A program made the position numbers and the translations under genes. Below, in pieces: positions 32,825 to 44,275 of a stretch of 64,000 nucleotides of DNA. Location: the NCBI GenBank assembly GCA_930367215.1, contig OV884056.1, positions 51,832,308 to 51,896,307 of the forward strand. The letters run 5' to 3'. This DNA comes from Pollenia angustigena (Eukaryota > Arthropoda > Insecta > Diptera > Polleniidae). The notes under the pieces were generated by a model. The model saw nothing but the letters and a program-made list of their open reading frames with translations, ran no database searches and was not told the DNA's origin. Position 1 is the stretch's first letter. Every line of letters starts with the position of its first letter.

Positions 32825-35410
32825 TCCATTTGACATTTCTCAATTTTAGACTTAGTCATTTTGAACCATGGAAAGATACACAATCGAGCAACGCGTTAAA
32901 GTTATTCAGGCTTATGAAAATGGGCGTTCAAATAAAAATGCATATCGTGCACTTCGTGTTTTTTTCGGTCAATTTAATCGTCCAAATGTGCTTACAATCG
33001 GAAAAATCATGCAAAAATTTGAGCAAACCGGGTCTGTAGGCGACGTGTGCAGAAAATATTGCTGCTGTCCGCGAAAGTGTGGCTGAAGAGCCGTCAACCT
33101 CAACTCGTCGTCCTGCCCAACAATTGCACCTCTCACGCTCGTCGGTGATGAATATAACGCATAAAGACTTACATTAACAGGCTTATTAACCCATTAGAGG
33201 TTCAACAAAAACTGGCAATAATTTTTAAATTCAACTTTATTTATTGATTAAAATAAGTACTAAAAAAACATAAAATCGAAAAAATTAAAAATTTTTTTTT
33301 AACTGAGTTTTTGGGGTGTACTCAACTGAGTACACTGACCTCTTAAGTATGAAAATTTTCAGAATATTGTTTTTCAATGCAAAGTGTTTTAAGCATTTCT
33401 TATACTGCCAACGAGCTCCCTTATGGCAAACAAATGGACCGCAGATGGCTTAGTAGGATAGTGTCCAGCCACATCTTGATTAATCAGCAAATATTGACCC
33501 AGACGTTACTCTTAATTTCTACGGTCATCATAAAGATTGTATCTAAAAAAGTTTTAAAACACACGATAATTTCGTGCAGTACAGTTCAACTACTCCAACA
33601 AATTTTTAACAACACGTGAAACAAATGGATCAGAAGATTCCACATGCAATTTTTTGGAATACAAATCTAACTGGCAGCAATAGCCGTTACACAGTTTTTG
33701 AAGCCGAATCGAACTAGATTTCCTCGAATGAATTGCTGAGCGGGATGGTAGTCAAAATGTTTTACCATCGACTCGTCTTAAGGAATATTTTGGCCACCAT
33801 CCCGCTAAGCATTTCATTCGAAGAAAGCCAGGTCGATTCGACTTCGAGAATTGGAGGCTATAAGGTCAAAGACAATGAAATCAAAGATTTTTCAAATATT
33901 TCTTCGCGTACACTAGTAACTCTTTCCCAAACTTCAGAGTTTTGCTGAGGGGTTGAGCTCTGCGATGTTAAGCTTTTTCAAATAGGATTAATTTGCTTTG
34001 CGAAGTCTAGCCGAGTTTTCTTTGGTGTCAACGGTATATCATCATTGTCGTCACTGACGTCATTGTCAATGATTTCCAGATTAACGAAAACTTTAATAGT
34101 ACCAGGTTTGTCTTTTGTTAAGCTTGAAACCGTAATATGTTCCTAAACACCTCTTTATCATAGGAAATGCTTTCAACAGCTTCTTGAAGGCTTTTAAATC
34201 GCTTTTGGGCCGTAAAATGTTCCCCACTTATAGTTAAAATCTAACAAAAAATACTTATTTTTTACTTATGCATGTTGTCAGTGTACTCAAACGAGTACAG
34301 TCAATTTTATACTGTTCTACTTTTATTATTTTTTTAAGTAAGTAATTTGTTTTTGTCTGTAAGTTTTTCTGATACTATTTTAATTATAAAAATTAAAAAT
34401 TATCAAAAAAAAAAATTCAATATTGTTTTCAATATTATCAAAATAGTGTTCATACCTTCACACTGTTTTCGTGACACAAATCAGACGTATACTTTTGTAC
34501 CCAAAAATAAAAAAGAAACACAAATTCTTTTTTAGCTACTGTTGGTATTATTGTTGTTAACATACTAAATATATAACGGTACAGCGAATAAAATTCTTTG
34601 TTTTTGCTTGGAAGCTTATAAAATGGCAGCTGTACTCGTTTGCGTACAGTTACCTCTAATGAGTCAAAGCCTCTTGATCATTAAATTTTCGAAGAAAATC
34701 ATCTTCAGTAATGAGGCACATTGTCACCTCAGTGGATTCGTCAATAAGCAGAATTGCACCATTTGGGCAAATGGTAATCCAAGAGTGACTGTCGAAAATC
34801 CAATGCACCCACAAAGAGTGACTGTTTGGTGCGGTTTATGGGCTGGCGGCATCATCGGGCTGTATTTTTTCAAAAATGAGGCAGGTCAGACAGTTACTGT
34901 GAATATTTTGAGATGATGACGAACTTTTTATGACCAGAATCGGAAGATATGGATGTGGACGATATGTGGTTTCAACAGAACGGTGCCACTTGCCACACAG
35001 CTAGCGAAAAAATGGCTCTTTTGCGCGACAAATTCAATGGACGTGTTATCTCACGTGGTGGCGATGTCAATTGGCCGCCAAGATCATGTGATTTGACCCC
35101 GTTGGACTTCTTTCTTTGGGGTTATTTGAATGAAAAGGTGAACGTCGATAAGCCAGCAACAGCTAAATGATAGTATAATTCGGCACATTTACGGCATAGA
35201 ACCTCAGTTATGCGTCAGCGTCATCGAAAACTTGGCCCATCGGATGGAGGTGTGACGCCGAGGTCGCGGCGTCCATTTGGCCGATATTTTGTTCCATACA
35301 TAATTAAACCATGCCAATATTATCATAATAAAAAGAAATGGCAATAGTTTCCTAAATAGTTTGTGTTTTATTCAAAATCAACATCGGCCCTTAAAGTTTA
35401 ACCACCCTTT
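32825..35410 (+). mobile_element. DD41D-type mariner interrupted by a piggyBac relic
   Basis: The right end is a good TIR (inverse of AAAGGGTGGTTAAACTTTAA); the left TIR is not visible. Plus-strand pieces in order are: helix-turn-helix head MERYTIEQRVKVIQAYENGR, linker AENIAAVRESVAEEPSTSTR, the piggyBac insertion, IIFSNEAHCHLSGFVNKQN, HPQRVTVWCGLWAGGIIG, MWFQQNGATCHTA, and PPRSCDLTPLDFFLWGYL. Forty-one residues lie between the second and third catalytic positions. Both the first and second catalytic aspartates read Asn here. Confidence 0.8.
33190..34663 (-). mobile_element. piggyBac-type relic inserted in the mariner
   Basis: The ends CCCATTAGAGGT and ACCTCTAATGAG are imperfect TIRs. TTAA flanks the left (33186-33189) and TCAA, a decayed TTAA, the right. 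An acidic N-terminal-like reading (IIDNDVSDDNDDIPLTPKK) lies on the minus strand near 34,000-34,080. Two outward-facing copies of a piggyBac core block (FGHHPAKHFIRRKPGRFDF on plus near 33,795-33,860; HPAQQFIRGNLVRFGFKN on minus near 33,750-33,690) form an inverted repeat. It is heavily rearranged and inactive. Confidence 0.65.
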
Positions 35411-35882
35411 ACATATCGCTGATTTGCTACAACAACATCTTAAGTAAAAAATCGGCAAATAAGGTTTCTAATGGAGTGGTAATTATTTCATATAAAAAAA
35501 TTGCTAACTCAACCCTTGAGAGAAAAATAACATTTTCTTTTTCCATTATGTTGCGTGTTAGTCTAAGACTTTAAAGTCGTTTTCTGTAAAATTAATAATT
35601 TTTGAGTTATGACAATGTCGCACCAAATGAGCGATATATAACAAATTTCACAAGTAATCAGCTGTTCTTTGTAACAGGCTTTAAATCAATTATAAACAAA
35701 AAATTAAAAAGTGAATTCACCCAACTCCGAACTTTTATTACCCTACAGCACAAAATTGTTTCAAAAATGTATTTGGGAGCCATAGGTAACGGTGGACTCG
35801 GCAAAACCAAATAATGTTATGAGTTTTATACTTATATTATACTTTTTTTTTTCTGAATATTATCTAGTCGTCTACCTCAATA
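35411..35882. other. No recognisable feature
   Basis: A 70-codon ORF at 35602-35814 (+) has no known motif. Otherwise AT-rich and unassigned. Confidence 0.5.
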
Positions 35883-36310
35883 GGGTGGCCCAAATAAGAT
35901 CTTTCAGTATACCGCTGTAGTCGTTATTGGTGGGTCTGCGGTAGCAGTGCTTGCAAAATTTAAATTTTGTATGGATGCACCTTAAGATCCAACTGCAATG
36001 TTGTTTTGGAAACGCCCAATTGACCAAAACGACGATGATTTGACAAAAATGGGTAATTTTTAACCGTATACCGCACAGCTTCCACGTTGCCTTAAGTGCG
36101 AATATTTCGTTGAGCACCTTTTCCTGGACGGCAGATCTCTGGACCCCGTTCCTTTAAACGTTCGATTCAATTCCTAATCATAAATGCTGTGGAAGCTGAT
36201 GCTCAATGAAAATGTTGACGATATTTTCGCTGTGTCATAGCAATTGATCGTTTACGAGAATAGAAAAATTCTATAATTTTAAGGCGTTTCTGTGAACTGT
36301 ATGCATTCAT
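35883..36310 (-). pseudogene. Tc1/mariner-type transposase N-terminal half
   Basis: The minus strand reads MNAYSSQKRLKIIEFFYSRK, MTQRKYRQHF, IERLKERG, GNVEAVRYTVKNYPFLSNHR and FGQLGVSKTTLQLDLKVHPY. This is the paired helix-turn-helix and linker region seen before the DDE domain in IS630/Tc1/mariner transposases. At least three stops interrupt it and no catalytic region follows. AGGGTGGCCCAA near 35,882 may be the outer end of the element. Confidence 0.7.
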
Positions 36311-36929
36311 AATAAAGTTTTACCCAGCTAGTATTTGCAATCGTCTACAAGTACTGGGAATCTCATAAAGTGTTTTTGACGGTCGACGAGCTCATTTTAA
36401 TTGTAGACGATTCCTCGCTTGGGATAAACTGTTACTCGCGCTGAGTCGTATTAGAGTTTCTTTCAGAACACAGTGAAAGACGTTTGTATTAATCATATAG
36501 AGAATCGTTTATGATGTATGTAGAGATTATCTAACGAGTATTTAAAAAAGCATGCCAAGAGTCGTATGAGACTCATGTAGGAATTATTTTAAAACTCGTG
36601 AAATGCTCTGCCGTATAACTGAGCTACCTCAATAAAGGCACCAAGCGTCTTTTTCCTGTGGAAACTTCTCATTTTCATACAATTTATATGAAACAAACCT
36701 TAGGATCGCGAAATCTACACCATCCTGTTGGAAAATCCTTTTTAGAGATCCTTAGGTCGGTTTGTATTATTGAAATTGTAAGTAATTTTTGGGATTGTAA
36801 TTTGTTGTGAGCTTTGGTCGTATGTAGACCGATTTTGAGAAGACGATTAAGATTGCAATGAACGTTTTTTGGACCAAATTTTACTTAAATACCACCTTAA
36901 TAAAATAGTTTATGTCCACAAGATCTCTA
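36311..36929. other. Unassigned stretch with a tRNA-like D-arm
   Basis: On the minus strand at about 36,604-36,632 GGTAGCTCAGTTATACGGCA followed by GAGC forms an A box with a perfect GCTC/GAGC D-stem. No B box or acceptor stem follows, so it is at most a tRNA fragment or SINE head. Nothing else is recognisable. Confidence 0.35.
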
Positions 36930-37125
36930 TTCACTATTACACTTAAAAATGCGATCTGTACTTTGCTCACAAGGTTTGGCATAGACAGACAGCCAGCCAG
37001 CTTGACTGACGGACGGATGGACATCGTAAGAATTACCTTCTGAGCCGATCGGTATACTTTCAAGTGAGTCAACAGCCAATATTTTTAAAGGTAACACATA
37101 TATGTGCTGTGGGTATAATGAATAT
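36930..37125 (-). repeat. Dispersed GGGTAT...ACTATAC repeat, partial copy
   Basis: It matches copy 1 (24521-25111) in reverse orientation over the AGTATACCGATCGG, GACATCGT-type and GCCAGCC-rich part, ending at CTGTGGGTATAATG. Only the part near the CACAATAGTGG end remains. Confidence 0.55.
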
Positions 37126-37129
37126 TACT

Positions 37130-37985
37130 TGAAAGTTTTATCTTTAAGCCCTTAATTTTGATTATTAGCTCACACATACTTAAACATTTAAGTGAAATTT
37201 TTTTTTTCGTTACAAACATAAATCTGGCTCCAGTATGACGCCTTCGGAAAGACTCGGAACATATAATTTCAAAAACATTCTCCTTTAACAAAATGCAAGA
37301 CATTAAACTTGTCTGCATTCTAAAATCCAATTATTGCCGGCACATCTTCAATTTTAATTTCCCTGCAGTGAATAGAAAGAAAAACATACAAATCAATGAA
37401 CAAAAAAAAAAAAAAAAACATTAAATTGCATAATTGCAATAAGAGGGTGTATTTTTTTTTTTTTTTGGGAAACAAATAAACAAAAACAGCAAACCTAAAA
37501 AGAAGAAAATCGACAAAACCCCAAAAAGAACTATAAAAAAAACATTCTAAATAAACCTTGGCAACAAACAAAAAATGCAATTTAAACAAGTTATCGAAAA
37601 AAATATACAGCAAAAATTTGAATATACAAGGAAATAATTAAGGTGGTAATAATTTACGGAGGCAAATGCTCAGTAGCTCATAATAGTAAAACCCTTCTGG
37701 ACGCACCAAATATGGAGCTTAAACCGGTGCTCTTTGCTACTCTCATTTCAATACAATTATTATTTTTTTTAAACAGATCTCGTATAACGAGGCAATTTTT
37801 ACCCAATTTCAAAATTTTACTTTTATCTTTCACTCTGCACCACTTAAAATAGGTAAATTTTCATTAAAAATTTGCTACAAAGTGGCTTTTATATGAGTAA
37901 ATAAAATTTTTTTATAAAAAACCCATCAATATTAACAAAAATTTAGAAAATTTATTTATTACACTGTGACTATTTCAAGTTCAAC
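37130..37985. other. Non-coding AT-rich stretch
   Basis: It contains A/T homopolymers and short ORFs of low complexity. No feature is supported. Confidence 0.5.
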
Positions 37986-38550
37986 GTTACAATAAGGGTT
38001 GCCAGATGGCCTGGATTGTCCAGTTTTTTTTGGTTGTTGTCCAGGTTCCAGCTAAAATGCAAATTGTGCAGCTTAAAAATTTTATTGAATTTTGAAATCT
38101 TACTAAGAAAAAAATGTCTAACACATTCCAATTAATGAGATAGAGAGAGAGGTCCAGTTTTTCAAAAATACAATAAAAATATCGTACAAAATTAATTTAA
38201 ATTGATCTTGTTTGTTAGTCATGCCAACTAGCAAAACTTTTTGTGCAAAAACTGAAGATATTCTGACAATATTTTTTCACAAGAAGCAATTCATATGACC
38301 GAATAAATCCAAAAATTTTAATAAGACTAATTTTTGATGAAAGTTACAAAATGTTTCAAATATTTTTGCTTACAACTAAAGTAATAGAGTAAAAAAAAAA
38401 GAATTATATATATCGTCACCTAAAAGACGAAATAACCTATCTGTAGTTTTCAAAAGTTTACAGGAGAGGGAAAAAACGTTATAAAATTGGAACTATTAAC
38501 GATATTGAAACGAAAATTCCACATTTTGATTAAAATGAAACCAGTAATAT

Positions 38551-39007
38551 CCCTAGAGGGAAGCGAACTGACACCAAAGTAGTCCCGTGACAGGTCTTTG
38601 GTGGAAGAGACCGGTTCTAGTTTTAACACTTTCTATGAATAAGACCTATCACTTTTACATGGGGTTGTCATTGGAGGGGGTCAATTGACACCATTTGACC
38701 AGTCACAAATCTATTCTCAATGGACGTGTTAAGTGACAGTTACTTAAATGTAGTATTATTTCAAAAAAACAAGTCCTAGAATTAAGTTCAAAAGCCACAT
38801 TTTAGAAAGTCCCAAAAAAATGTATCACACCACCGGTGAAGACTGTACTGTAATTAATTACTTTTTCTACCTTTTTGTCCGCCATAAACCAGTTACGTGA
38901 TTGGTTCTCCTTTCACTGGTCATGAGTTCTTTCTTTTTGTACCTGTTCTATTTTCACAACTCCCAGGACCAGCCTGTGGGACCAATTGACACAAATTTCC
39001 CGCAGGG
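38551..39007. repeat. 457-bp TIR element inside the hAT
   Basis: The ends CCCTAGAGGGAA and the inverse of CCCTGCGGGAAA are imperfect TIRs, extended by inverted GACAC and GGTCCC words. The outer bases are ATAT / ATATG. The interior repeats AGTGACAG- and ACCGGT-type words. It is non-coding. Confidence 0.5.
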
Positions 39008-39352
39008 ATATGTCGGTTGAGAAAATTTTGTTTTTCTAATCACAGCTTATGTAATGACACTTAGGTTAAATAATTACAGTAGTATTTTCTTTTACTGGCT
39101 TAAGCAAAAACAATTACTTTATGTTTGTTTAAATTACACTATGCAACAACATTAAACTTTTATCGTGATTTTTGATGATTTATTTTTCTCTTTTTTTGTG
39201 CGTAACGGTCCTCTAGGTACAAAAACTTTGTCATTTGTAATATTACATGTTCAAAATTTTGCACACATATGCGTTATGATGTAGGGAATAAAAATCCATA
39301 CAAAACTCAATTTTGAAATTTTTGCAGATAGGTTATTAGGTATTTGAGATGA

Positions 39353-39394
<42 letters not shown>

Positions 39395-39532
39395 GTGGCT
39401 AAACAAAAAGTTATCAGCAATGTTCGAGAAATCGAATTCGAGTGAAATCAAAATCGAATAAACTTTAAAAACGGTCCAGTGTTTAAAGTTCATTAAAATA
39501 ATTTTGTTTTATATACTTCATAAGGCGCCGTG

Positions 39533-40026
39533 CAATAAAGCCATATGAAATAAAGCCATTTGGCTATGCAGAGAAGCTTTAGTTAGCGAAGCAGGTCTCT
39601 GTTATACCATAGAGGAGAAAATCCTTGCTCCCGGCCGAAGGCCGGCTATGCAGAGAAGCTTTAGTTAGCGAAGCCGGTCTCTGTTATACCATAGAAGAGA
39701 AAATCCTTGCGCCCGGCCGAAGGCCGTCTATGCAGAGAATCTTTAGGTAGCGAAGCCATTCTTTGTTATACCATAGAGGAGAAAATCCTTGCGTCCAAAA
39801 GTGTTTTCCTTATATTTTTTATATAAACACCCAGAGAAAAACCATCAAAACAATTTTTAAATAAATTGCAATTACATGAAAAGAAAACAATTTAAATGGG
39901 AAATAAGGCCATGTATGGCTTTATTTCACTCCTTACATGGAAATAAAGCCATATGGCGTTTTTTCTCAATTCATTAAGAAATAAGGCCATATGGCTTTAT
40001 ATCCTATGGCTTTTTTGCACGGCGTC
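39533..40026. mobile_element. 494-bp TIR element with 82-bp triplication, 8-bp duplication
   Basis: The inverted ends share CGCCGTGCAA-AAAGCCATA. ACTTCATA flanks both sides (39525-39532 and 40027-40034). Within are three tandem copies of an 82-bp unit (starting 39562, 39644 and 39726), each with GCTATGCAGAGAA and, in the first two, CGGCCGAAGGCCG. Subterminal AATAAAGCCATATGG words occur in both orientations. The 8-bp duplication suggests hAT-like or P-like mobilisation. Confidence 0.75.
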
Positions 40027-40573
40027 ACTTCATACTATGGGTACAGCTAAGCCTCATTGAAAAAAAAAACAAACCATGGTAATTAAAACAAAAATTTAAT
40101 TTCACTCGATCCAAAACATGGCTGTTTATGTACTTTTTTATTTGATTTAATTCAATATATACCAAGTGGAATTTATATATACTGTGGCAGCAATACTACA
40201 ACAAAACAAAAACCACAGAAACAGCAGATGTTAACGGCTCGAACTGTCAACTATTTATAAATAAAATATTATGAAACAAAAACAAATTGGTTCGAACTTT
40301 CAAAGTCAGCAAGCTTCTTGCTGCCACTTGTAGTGAATTCGCCCTGATTATAATTTTTAATATGATATTAGACTACATTTTTAGTGTTACGTTGCCTTGC
40401 TTTTAAAAATTTTTTTTATTGCTAAATAAAATCTGAAGTAAAATTTTATTTCTTCTTATATTTAAGGGCTTTTTCAAATTGTTCAGTTATATTTTAAAAA
40501 TCCAGGTGAATTTTTTTTATTGTCCAGTTATTTAACTTTTGGTATCTGGCAACCCTAGTTACAATACAACTAA

Positions 40574-40698
40574 AGCTGCCCACACACTAGTCTTGTTAAT
40601 AAGGCTATGCGCGCACAAATCAAAGTAAATCAAAATTTTCAATAGAGAAATGGTACGGTAACAAATCACATACAGAAATCACTAGTGTGTGGTCAGCT
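40574..40698. repeat. 125-bp MITE, TAA duplication
   Basis: The ends AGCTGCCCACACACTAGT and AGCTGACCACACACTAGT (inverted) match at 17 of 18 positions. TAA flanks both sides (40571-40573 and 40699-40701). It is non-coding and probably PIF/Harbinger-type. Confidence 0.75.
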
Positions 40699-40701
40699 TA
40701 A

Positions 40702-41149
40702 TGCAGCGTTTATAATATTTTTTTGTATACAATTTTAATAAACTTGAAGGATATTTGGCTAAATGAAAATGACTTATAGCTTAATTGATTTTTGTATGGC
40801 GCAAGGAGATGACAAATTACTAAATCTATCTACTAAGTGGCTAAATTGGCAAAATTGCAATTATACTTCTTTAAATATTTAAACAATTTTACATGAGAAG
40901 TGGCGTATAATATGTTACAGGCTATTTTGGTGATGCCATTTTCTGGTGGATTTTTGCACCATACTTGATTCTGTTGGTATCTTTGTAGGAGAGGTGCCAC
41001 GCTTACTTAAAAAATACAAATATTTATAGTTAAGGGCCGGGTAATCAGAAAATTACTATGATAATTTTAGTGAAATCCGCTCAGTAGTTGAGGAGTCTAT
41101 GGAGAACAAACACATAACAAACAAAAGAATTTTTATTTTTTTATAATAG
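40702..41149. other. Unassigned stretch with a possible non-LTR 3' end
   Basis: AAATCCGCTCAGTAGTTGAG followed by a GAGAACAAACACATAACAAAC-like tail at about 41,070-41,125 resembles the 3' end of RTE-type retrotransposons. Only this short end is visible. Confidence 0.3.
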
Positions 41150-41390
41150 ATGACCTTGATTCTGTGGATATTGTGCTTTAGCGTTGATTTGGCTGGTTTG
41201 CCAGTTTTCCTAAATGATTTCCATAATGAAACAATTTTTCATCGCCAGTTATGATTCAAAGCAGCCTTCAAGCATATTTTGGATATGACGAATACTTTTT
41301 CTATGCCTCTCGGTTTTAGTACCTAAATACCCAATTCAGCTTCAAACGTATCATGTTTGTAAAGGAGAAATGGAAAAGTTTTGCTTACGA
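41150..41390 (-). pseudogene. mariner transposase fragment around the first catalytic Asp
   Basis: The minus strand reads TGDEKLFHYGN, matching the mariner block TGDEKWI-YDN with the first catalytic aspartate. It is followed by a LGKLANQPNQ stretch where the family has KSW--PGQ--. Upstream is a decayed RGIEKVFVISKICLKAALNH reading. Stops and frameshifts are frequent. It is separate from the mariner relic at 17970-18480. Confidence 0.55.
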
Positions 41391-41932
41391 TCTTGCTAAC
41401 TGGAAGACATGCATTTTATTTGGCTAGTTCCCACTTTGAAGCAATACATTTTAGACACAAAAAATACCCTTTAGTCAACGCATATAAAACAGGTGAGAGT
41501 AAACATCAGTTCATATCTCTTAGAAAACAGCTTCTTAGTAAGGGAGTGCCGTGGCCCTTCAAACATTATTTTTTTTTCAATAAAATTTGTTAAGAAGTCG
41601 CTTGCTTACATTACTGCTTCTAGAAACAAATTTTTTATCGGGTAATTTGCTTGCTTTTGGATGAAATTGCTGTTTTAGTGACACAGAAAGATTTAACCAG
41701 TTTTTCTTGTGTTTGAGGGAAACTTAATGAAATAATATCTCCAATGCATCACCTTCTTAATTATTTTACTGGAAGTAACGAATTTCAATTAGTAAATTGA
41801 TAATTATACAAAATTACATTGTAAGAGATTATTAAAATTTAAAATTAATATTAATAACATTTAAAAGACAAAGAACTAAATTTAAATTCATGATAAAATT
41901 AATAACATAATCGTTTTCTATAAGAGCCTCCA
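41391..41932. other. No recognisable feature
   Basis: A 70-codon ORF (41381-41593) without known motif, then AT-rich non-coding sequence. Confidence 0.5.
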
Positions 41933-42771
41933 CACAGAAAAAAATCAAGTTAAAAACGTCGAAAACAAGGTTGATTTAAATTTCTTCGGTGGTGATTTTG
42001 CTTCATACGGGTTTCATGTTAATTCAACCTGATTTTACAATAACTGCGAACAACATTTTTTTCTTTTGATATAACTATAATTCATGTTATTTAACATTGC
42101 AGTAAAGTTAGAGCAAAATGTAATTTATATTGAAATAACAATCGGAATCACGTTGAATGAAAGTTATTTCCAGTTGAAACAACGTGAGTTTCATGTAGAA
42201 TCAAATGGGTTTGAGTGTATTTTAACAGTGTGAAGAAGCTTCAGACAACATTTGCATTTATGTAAGAATAATTCAAAACCCTGTAACACATGTTTCACTT
42301 ATTTTGTATTCTCCTTTGTTAACAGAAGCATCAGCAGAATCGCCCGATATGGTCATCATTCTACTTTGAAAACTTGATGTACTATTTAAATAAACAATTT
42401 TAATTAAAAGAATACGGGAATTGTCTTCTTTTTATAACATATTTTAAAAGTGAAAATAAAAAATGTACATAATTAAGTAGGTATGCATGTTAATTTAACA
42501 AGATAAACTTTTGATTTTAATAAAAAAAAGGTTTTACTGGGTTCAATATTGAATCCAGATTTATTTATATTTTAATATTTTTTTATTTTTTATTTTTTTA
42601 GCAGTGAATAATATTAAATAAACGTAATTTAAGGTTATTTTGATATTTTTTATTAAAAATTAATATGAAATAATGATAAATTTAAGTAAAGGGCATAATT
42701 TTTCTGAAATTTAACATGATTCTCAATCAACATTTTTCCATGTTAATTTTACATGGGTATTTTTTTCTGTG
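41933..42771. mobile_element. TIR element, 839 bp, CACAGAAAAAAAT ends
   Basis: The ends are inverted CACAGAAAAAAAT. The interior has repeated TCAACGTGA/TTCATGTT words such as AACATGAAT in both orientations and no coding sequence. The outermost TIR bases resemble those of the element at 9789-10794, but the interiors differ. No clear target duplication. Confidence 0.55.
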
Positions 42772-42884
42772 CGTCAGCTTAAAATGAAGCGAACTTTCTA
42801 GTGTTTGGATTTGTGAAAAAATAAAAAGAAAAAAAAAAAAAACAGATGCTGTTTACAATTTTATTATCAGTGAAATTGATTTAA

Positions 42885-44180
42885 CCTTTATGTGCTCGGG
42901 ATTGTGAACTTACGTTCGCGGTCGAAAGTCTACATTTGTAGCATATATGTATTTGTATGAAAAACTATGTCCACATATCAAAAAAACATAAGTATGAGGG
43001 TGTTATACTTTAATGCGTATTTGTAAAATATAATAAGGTCAAATATGCAAGCACACTAGGCTTGCCAGATCAAAATCGCCAAAAAGCTTGGCATTGAACA
43101 GAAAAAGCTTGATTTTTTTTACAATTAATATTTCGGTTAAATTGGCAAAAAAAGTTTATATTATTTATACCCTCCAACACAGGTTCGTTTTTTATATAAG
43201 TTTATAATTTTAACAATATTGATTTAACGATCCCCGTCTATTCTTTTTTGAAATGGGTTTTCTGAAGAAAATATGTATTTATAAAGTTAGGAATGGCTTG
43301 CAATTGAAATTCGGCCATTTCGGTCCACAAATGTCTGAGATATCCGCAACAAATTACAACTGCCTCTAATTTTTGAAAGTCTTGTTATACATTATTAACT
43401 TTATTTTGTAACATTTGCATGACATAAACTTAAAATAAACGGTCTTTAAAAGATCTAGTTATAGACCAATAACTACCTCTTTCTTCTAGAAATCACGGTT
43501 TTGGTACAGGAACGCCCACACAATATGGGATAGAAGGATTTAATCTGTTAGTCCAAAATTGATATCTAAAGCCAATATTGATATAAATTGGTATAAATGA
43601 AAAACAAAAAAGAGCCTGATAGTCCTGCTATACATTCTTTCTCTAATAATTCAGAATTCCTTGCGATAAAAATTCCCACAGCTCTTTCCGATAAAATACA
43701 TTATAACTGCAGCCCAAAAATACCAAATTGATCAATAATTGTTATTGTTTCTTGATTTTCTTAGCAATTTAATGGAACAATTTTTAAAATTCCGGTTTAG
43801 CTAGGCAAATGGTATTTTTTCTTGATCAAGCCAAATCAAGCCCGTCTGGCAAGCCTAAAGCATACGCATGCATACACAAACGTGCACAAGAAAAAAAAAG
43901 TAAAAAAAAAAAACTAAACTATATGTTTGACATGTCCCATTCAAACAAATTCGAGTTAAGTAAAAGAACTTTGTGAATTTCCATATATTTTATATGGTGT
44001 CTACTTTTGTAGACTACTTGCCAGGAGATGGTCATTTTGAAGAGTTGGGTCTGGGGAGTGCTCTTAACTGATTTTTAGGAAGCTTTTGAAAATTTCGGAA
44101 CTTATTGTTGTGGATATTTTTTATATATTCAACTTTTTCTGCAAAAATGCTACAAATGTGGACTACCGAGCACATAAAGG
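42885..44180. mobile_element. TTAA element, 1.3 kb, piggyBac-type, with a nested hAT
   Basis: The ends are perfect 15-bp inverted CCTTTATGTGCTCGG. TTAA flanks both (42881-42884 and 44181-44184). Subterminal words CTACATTTGTAGCA are inverted near both ends. No transposase remains. Most of the interior is a hAT-type insertion (43057-43857). Confidence 0.8.
43057..43857. mobile_element. hAT-type element, 801 bp, near-perfect 8-bp duplication
   Basis: The ends are inverted TAGGCTTGCCAGA. Flanks AAGCACAC (43049-43056) and AAGCATAC (43858-43865) match at 7 of 8 positions. Subterminal AAAAAGCTTG and TTGATCAAGCC words repeat. There is no coding sequence, so it is a non-autonomous hAT inside the TTAA element. 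Confidence 0.75.
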
Positions 44181-44275
44181 TTAAATAAAGTTTCAAAACA
44201 AGACTTGGCTTCGTTAAAGCAAAAGGTAAAAACTTTTTGTAAAAATTTATCATTAAAGTGGCACAAAGCTAAGGA

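Larger units (their letters stand above)
37994..40557. mobile_element. hAT-type element, 2.56 kb, with nested insertions
   Basis: The ends share the 13-bp inverted AGGGTTGCCAGAT. The octamer GTTACAAT flanks both sides (37986-37993 and 40558-40565), so target duplication and TIR fit hAT. Subterminal words TTGTCCAG recur near both ends. No transposase is legible. Two later elements lie inside (38551-39007 and 39533-40026), as does a TA microsatellite at about 39,355-39,400. Confidence 0.8.

Noticed and set aside
36604..36632. tRNA gene from the A box and D-stem
   Set aside because: No T-arm, B box or acceptor pairing follows.
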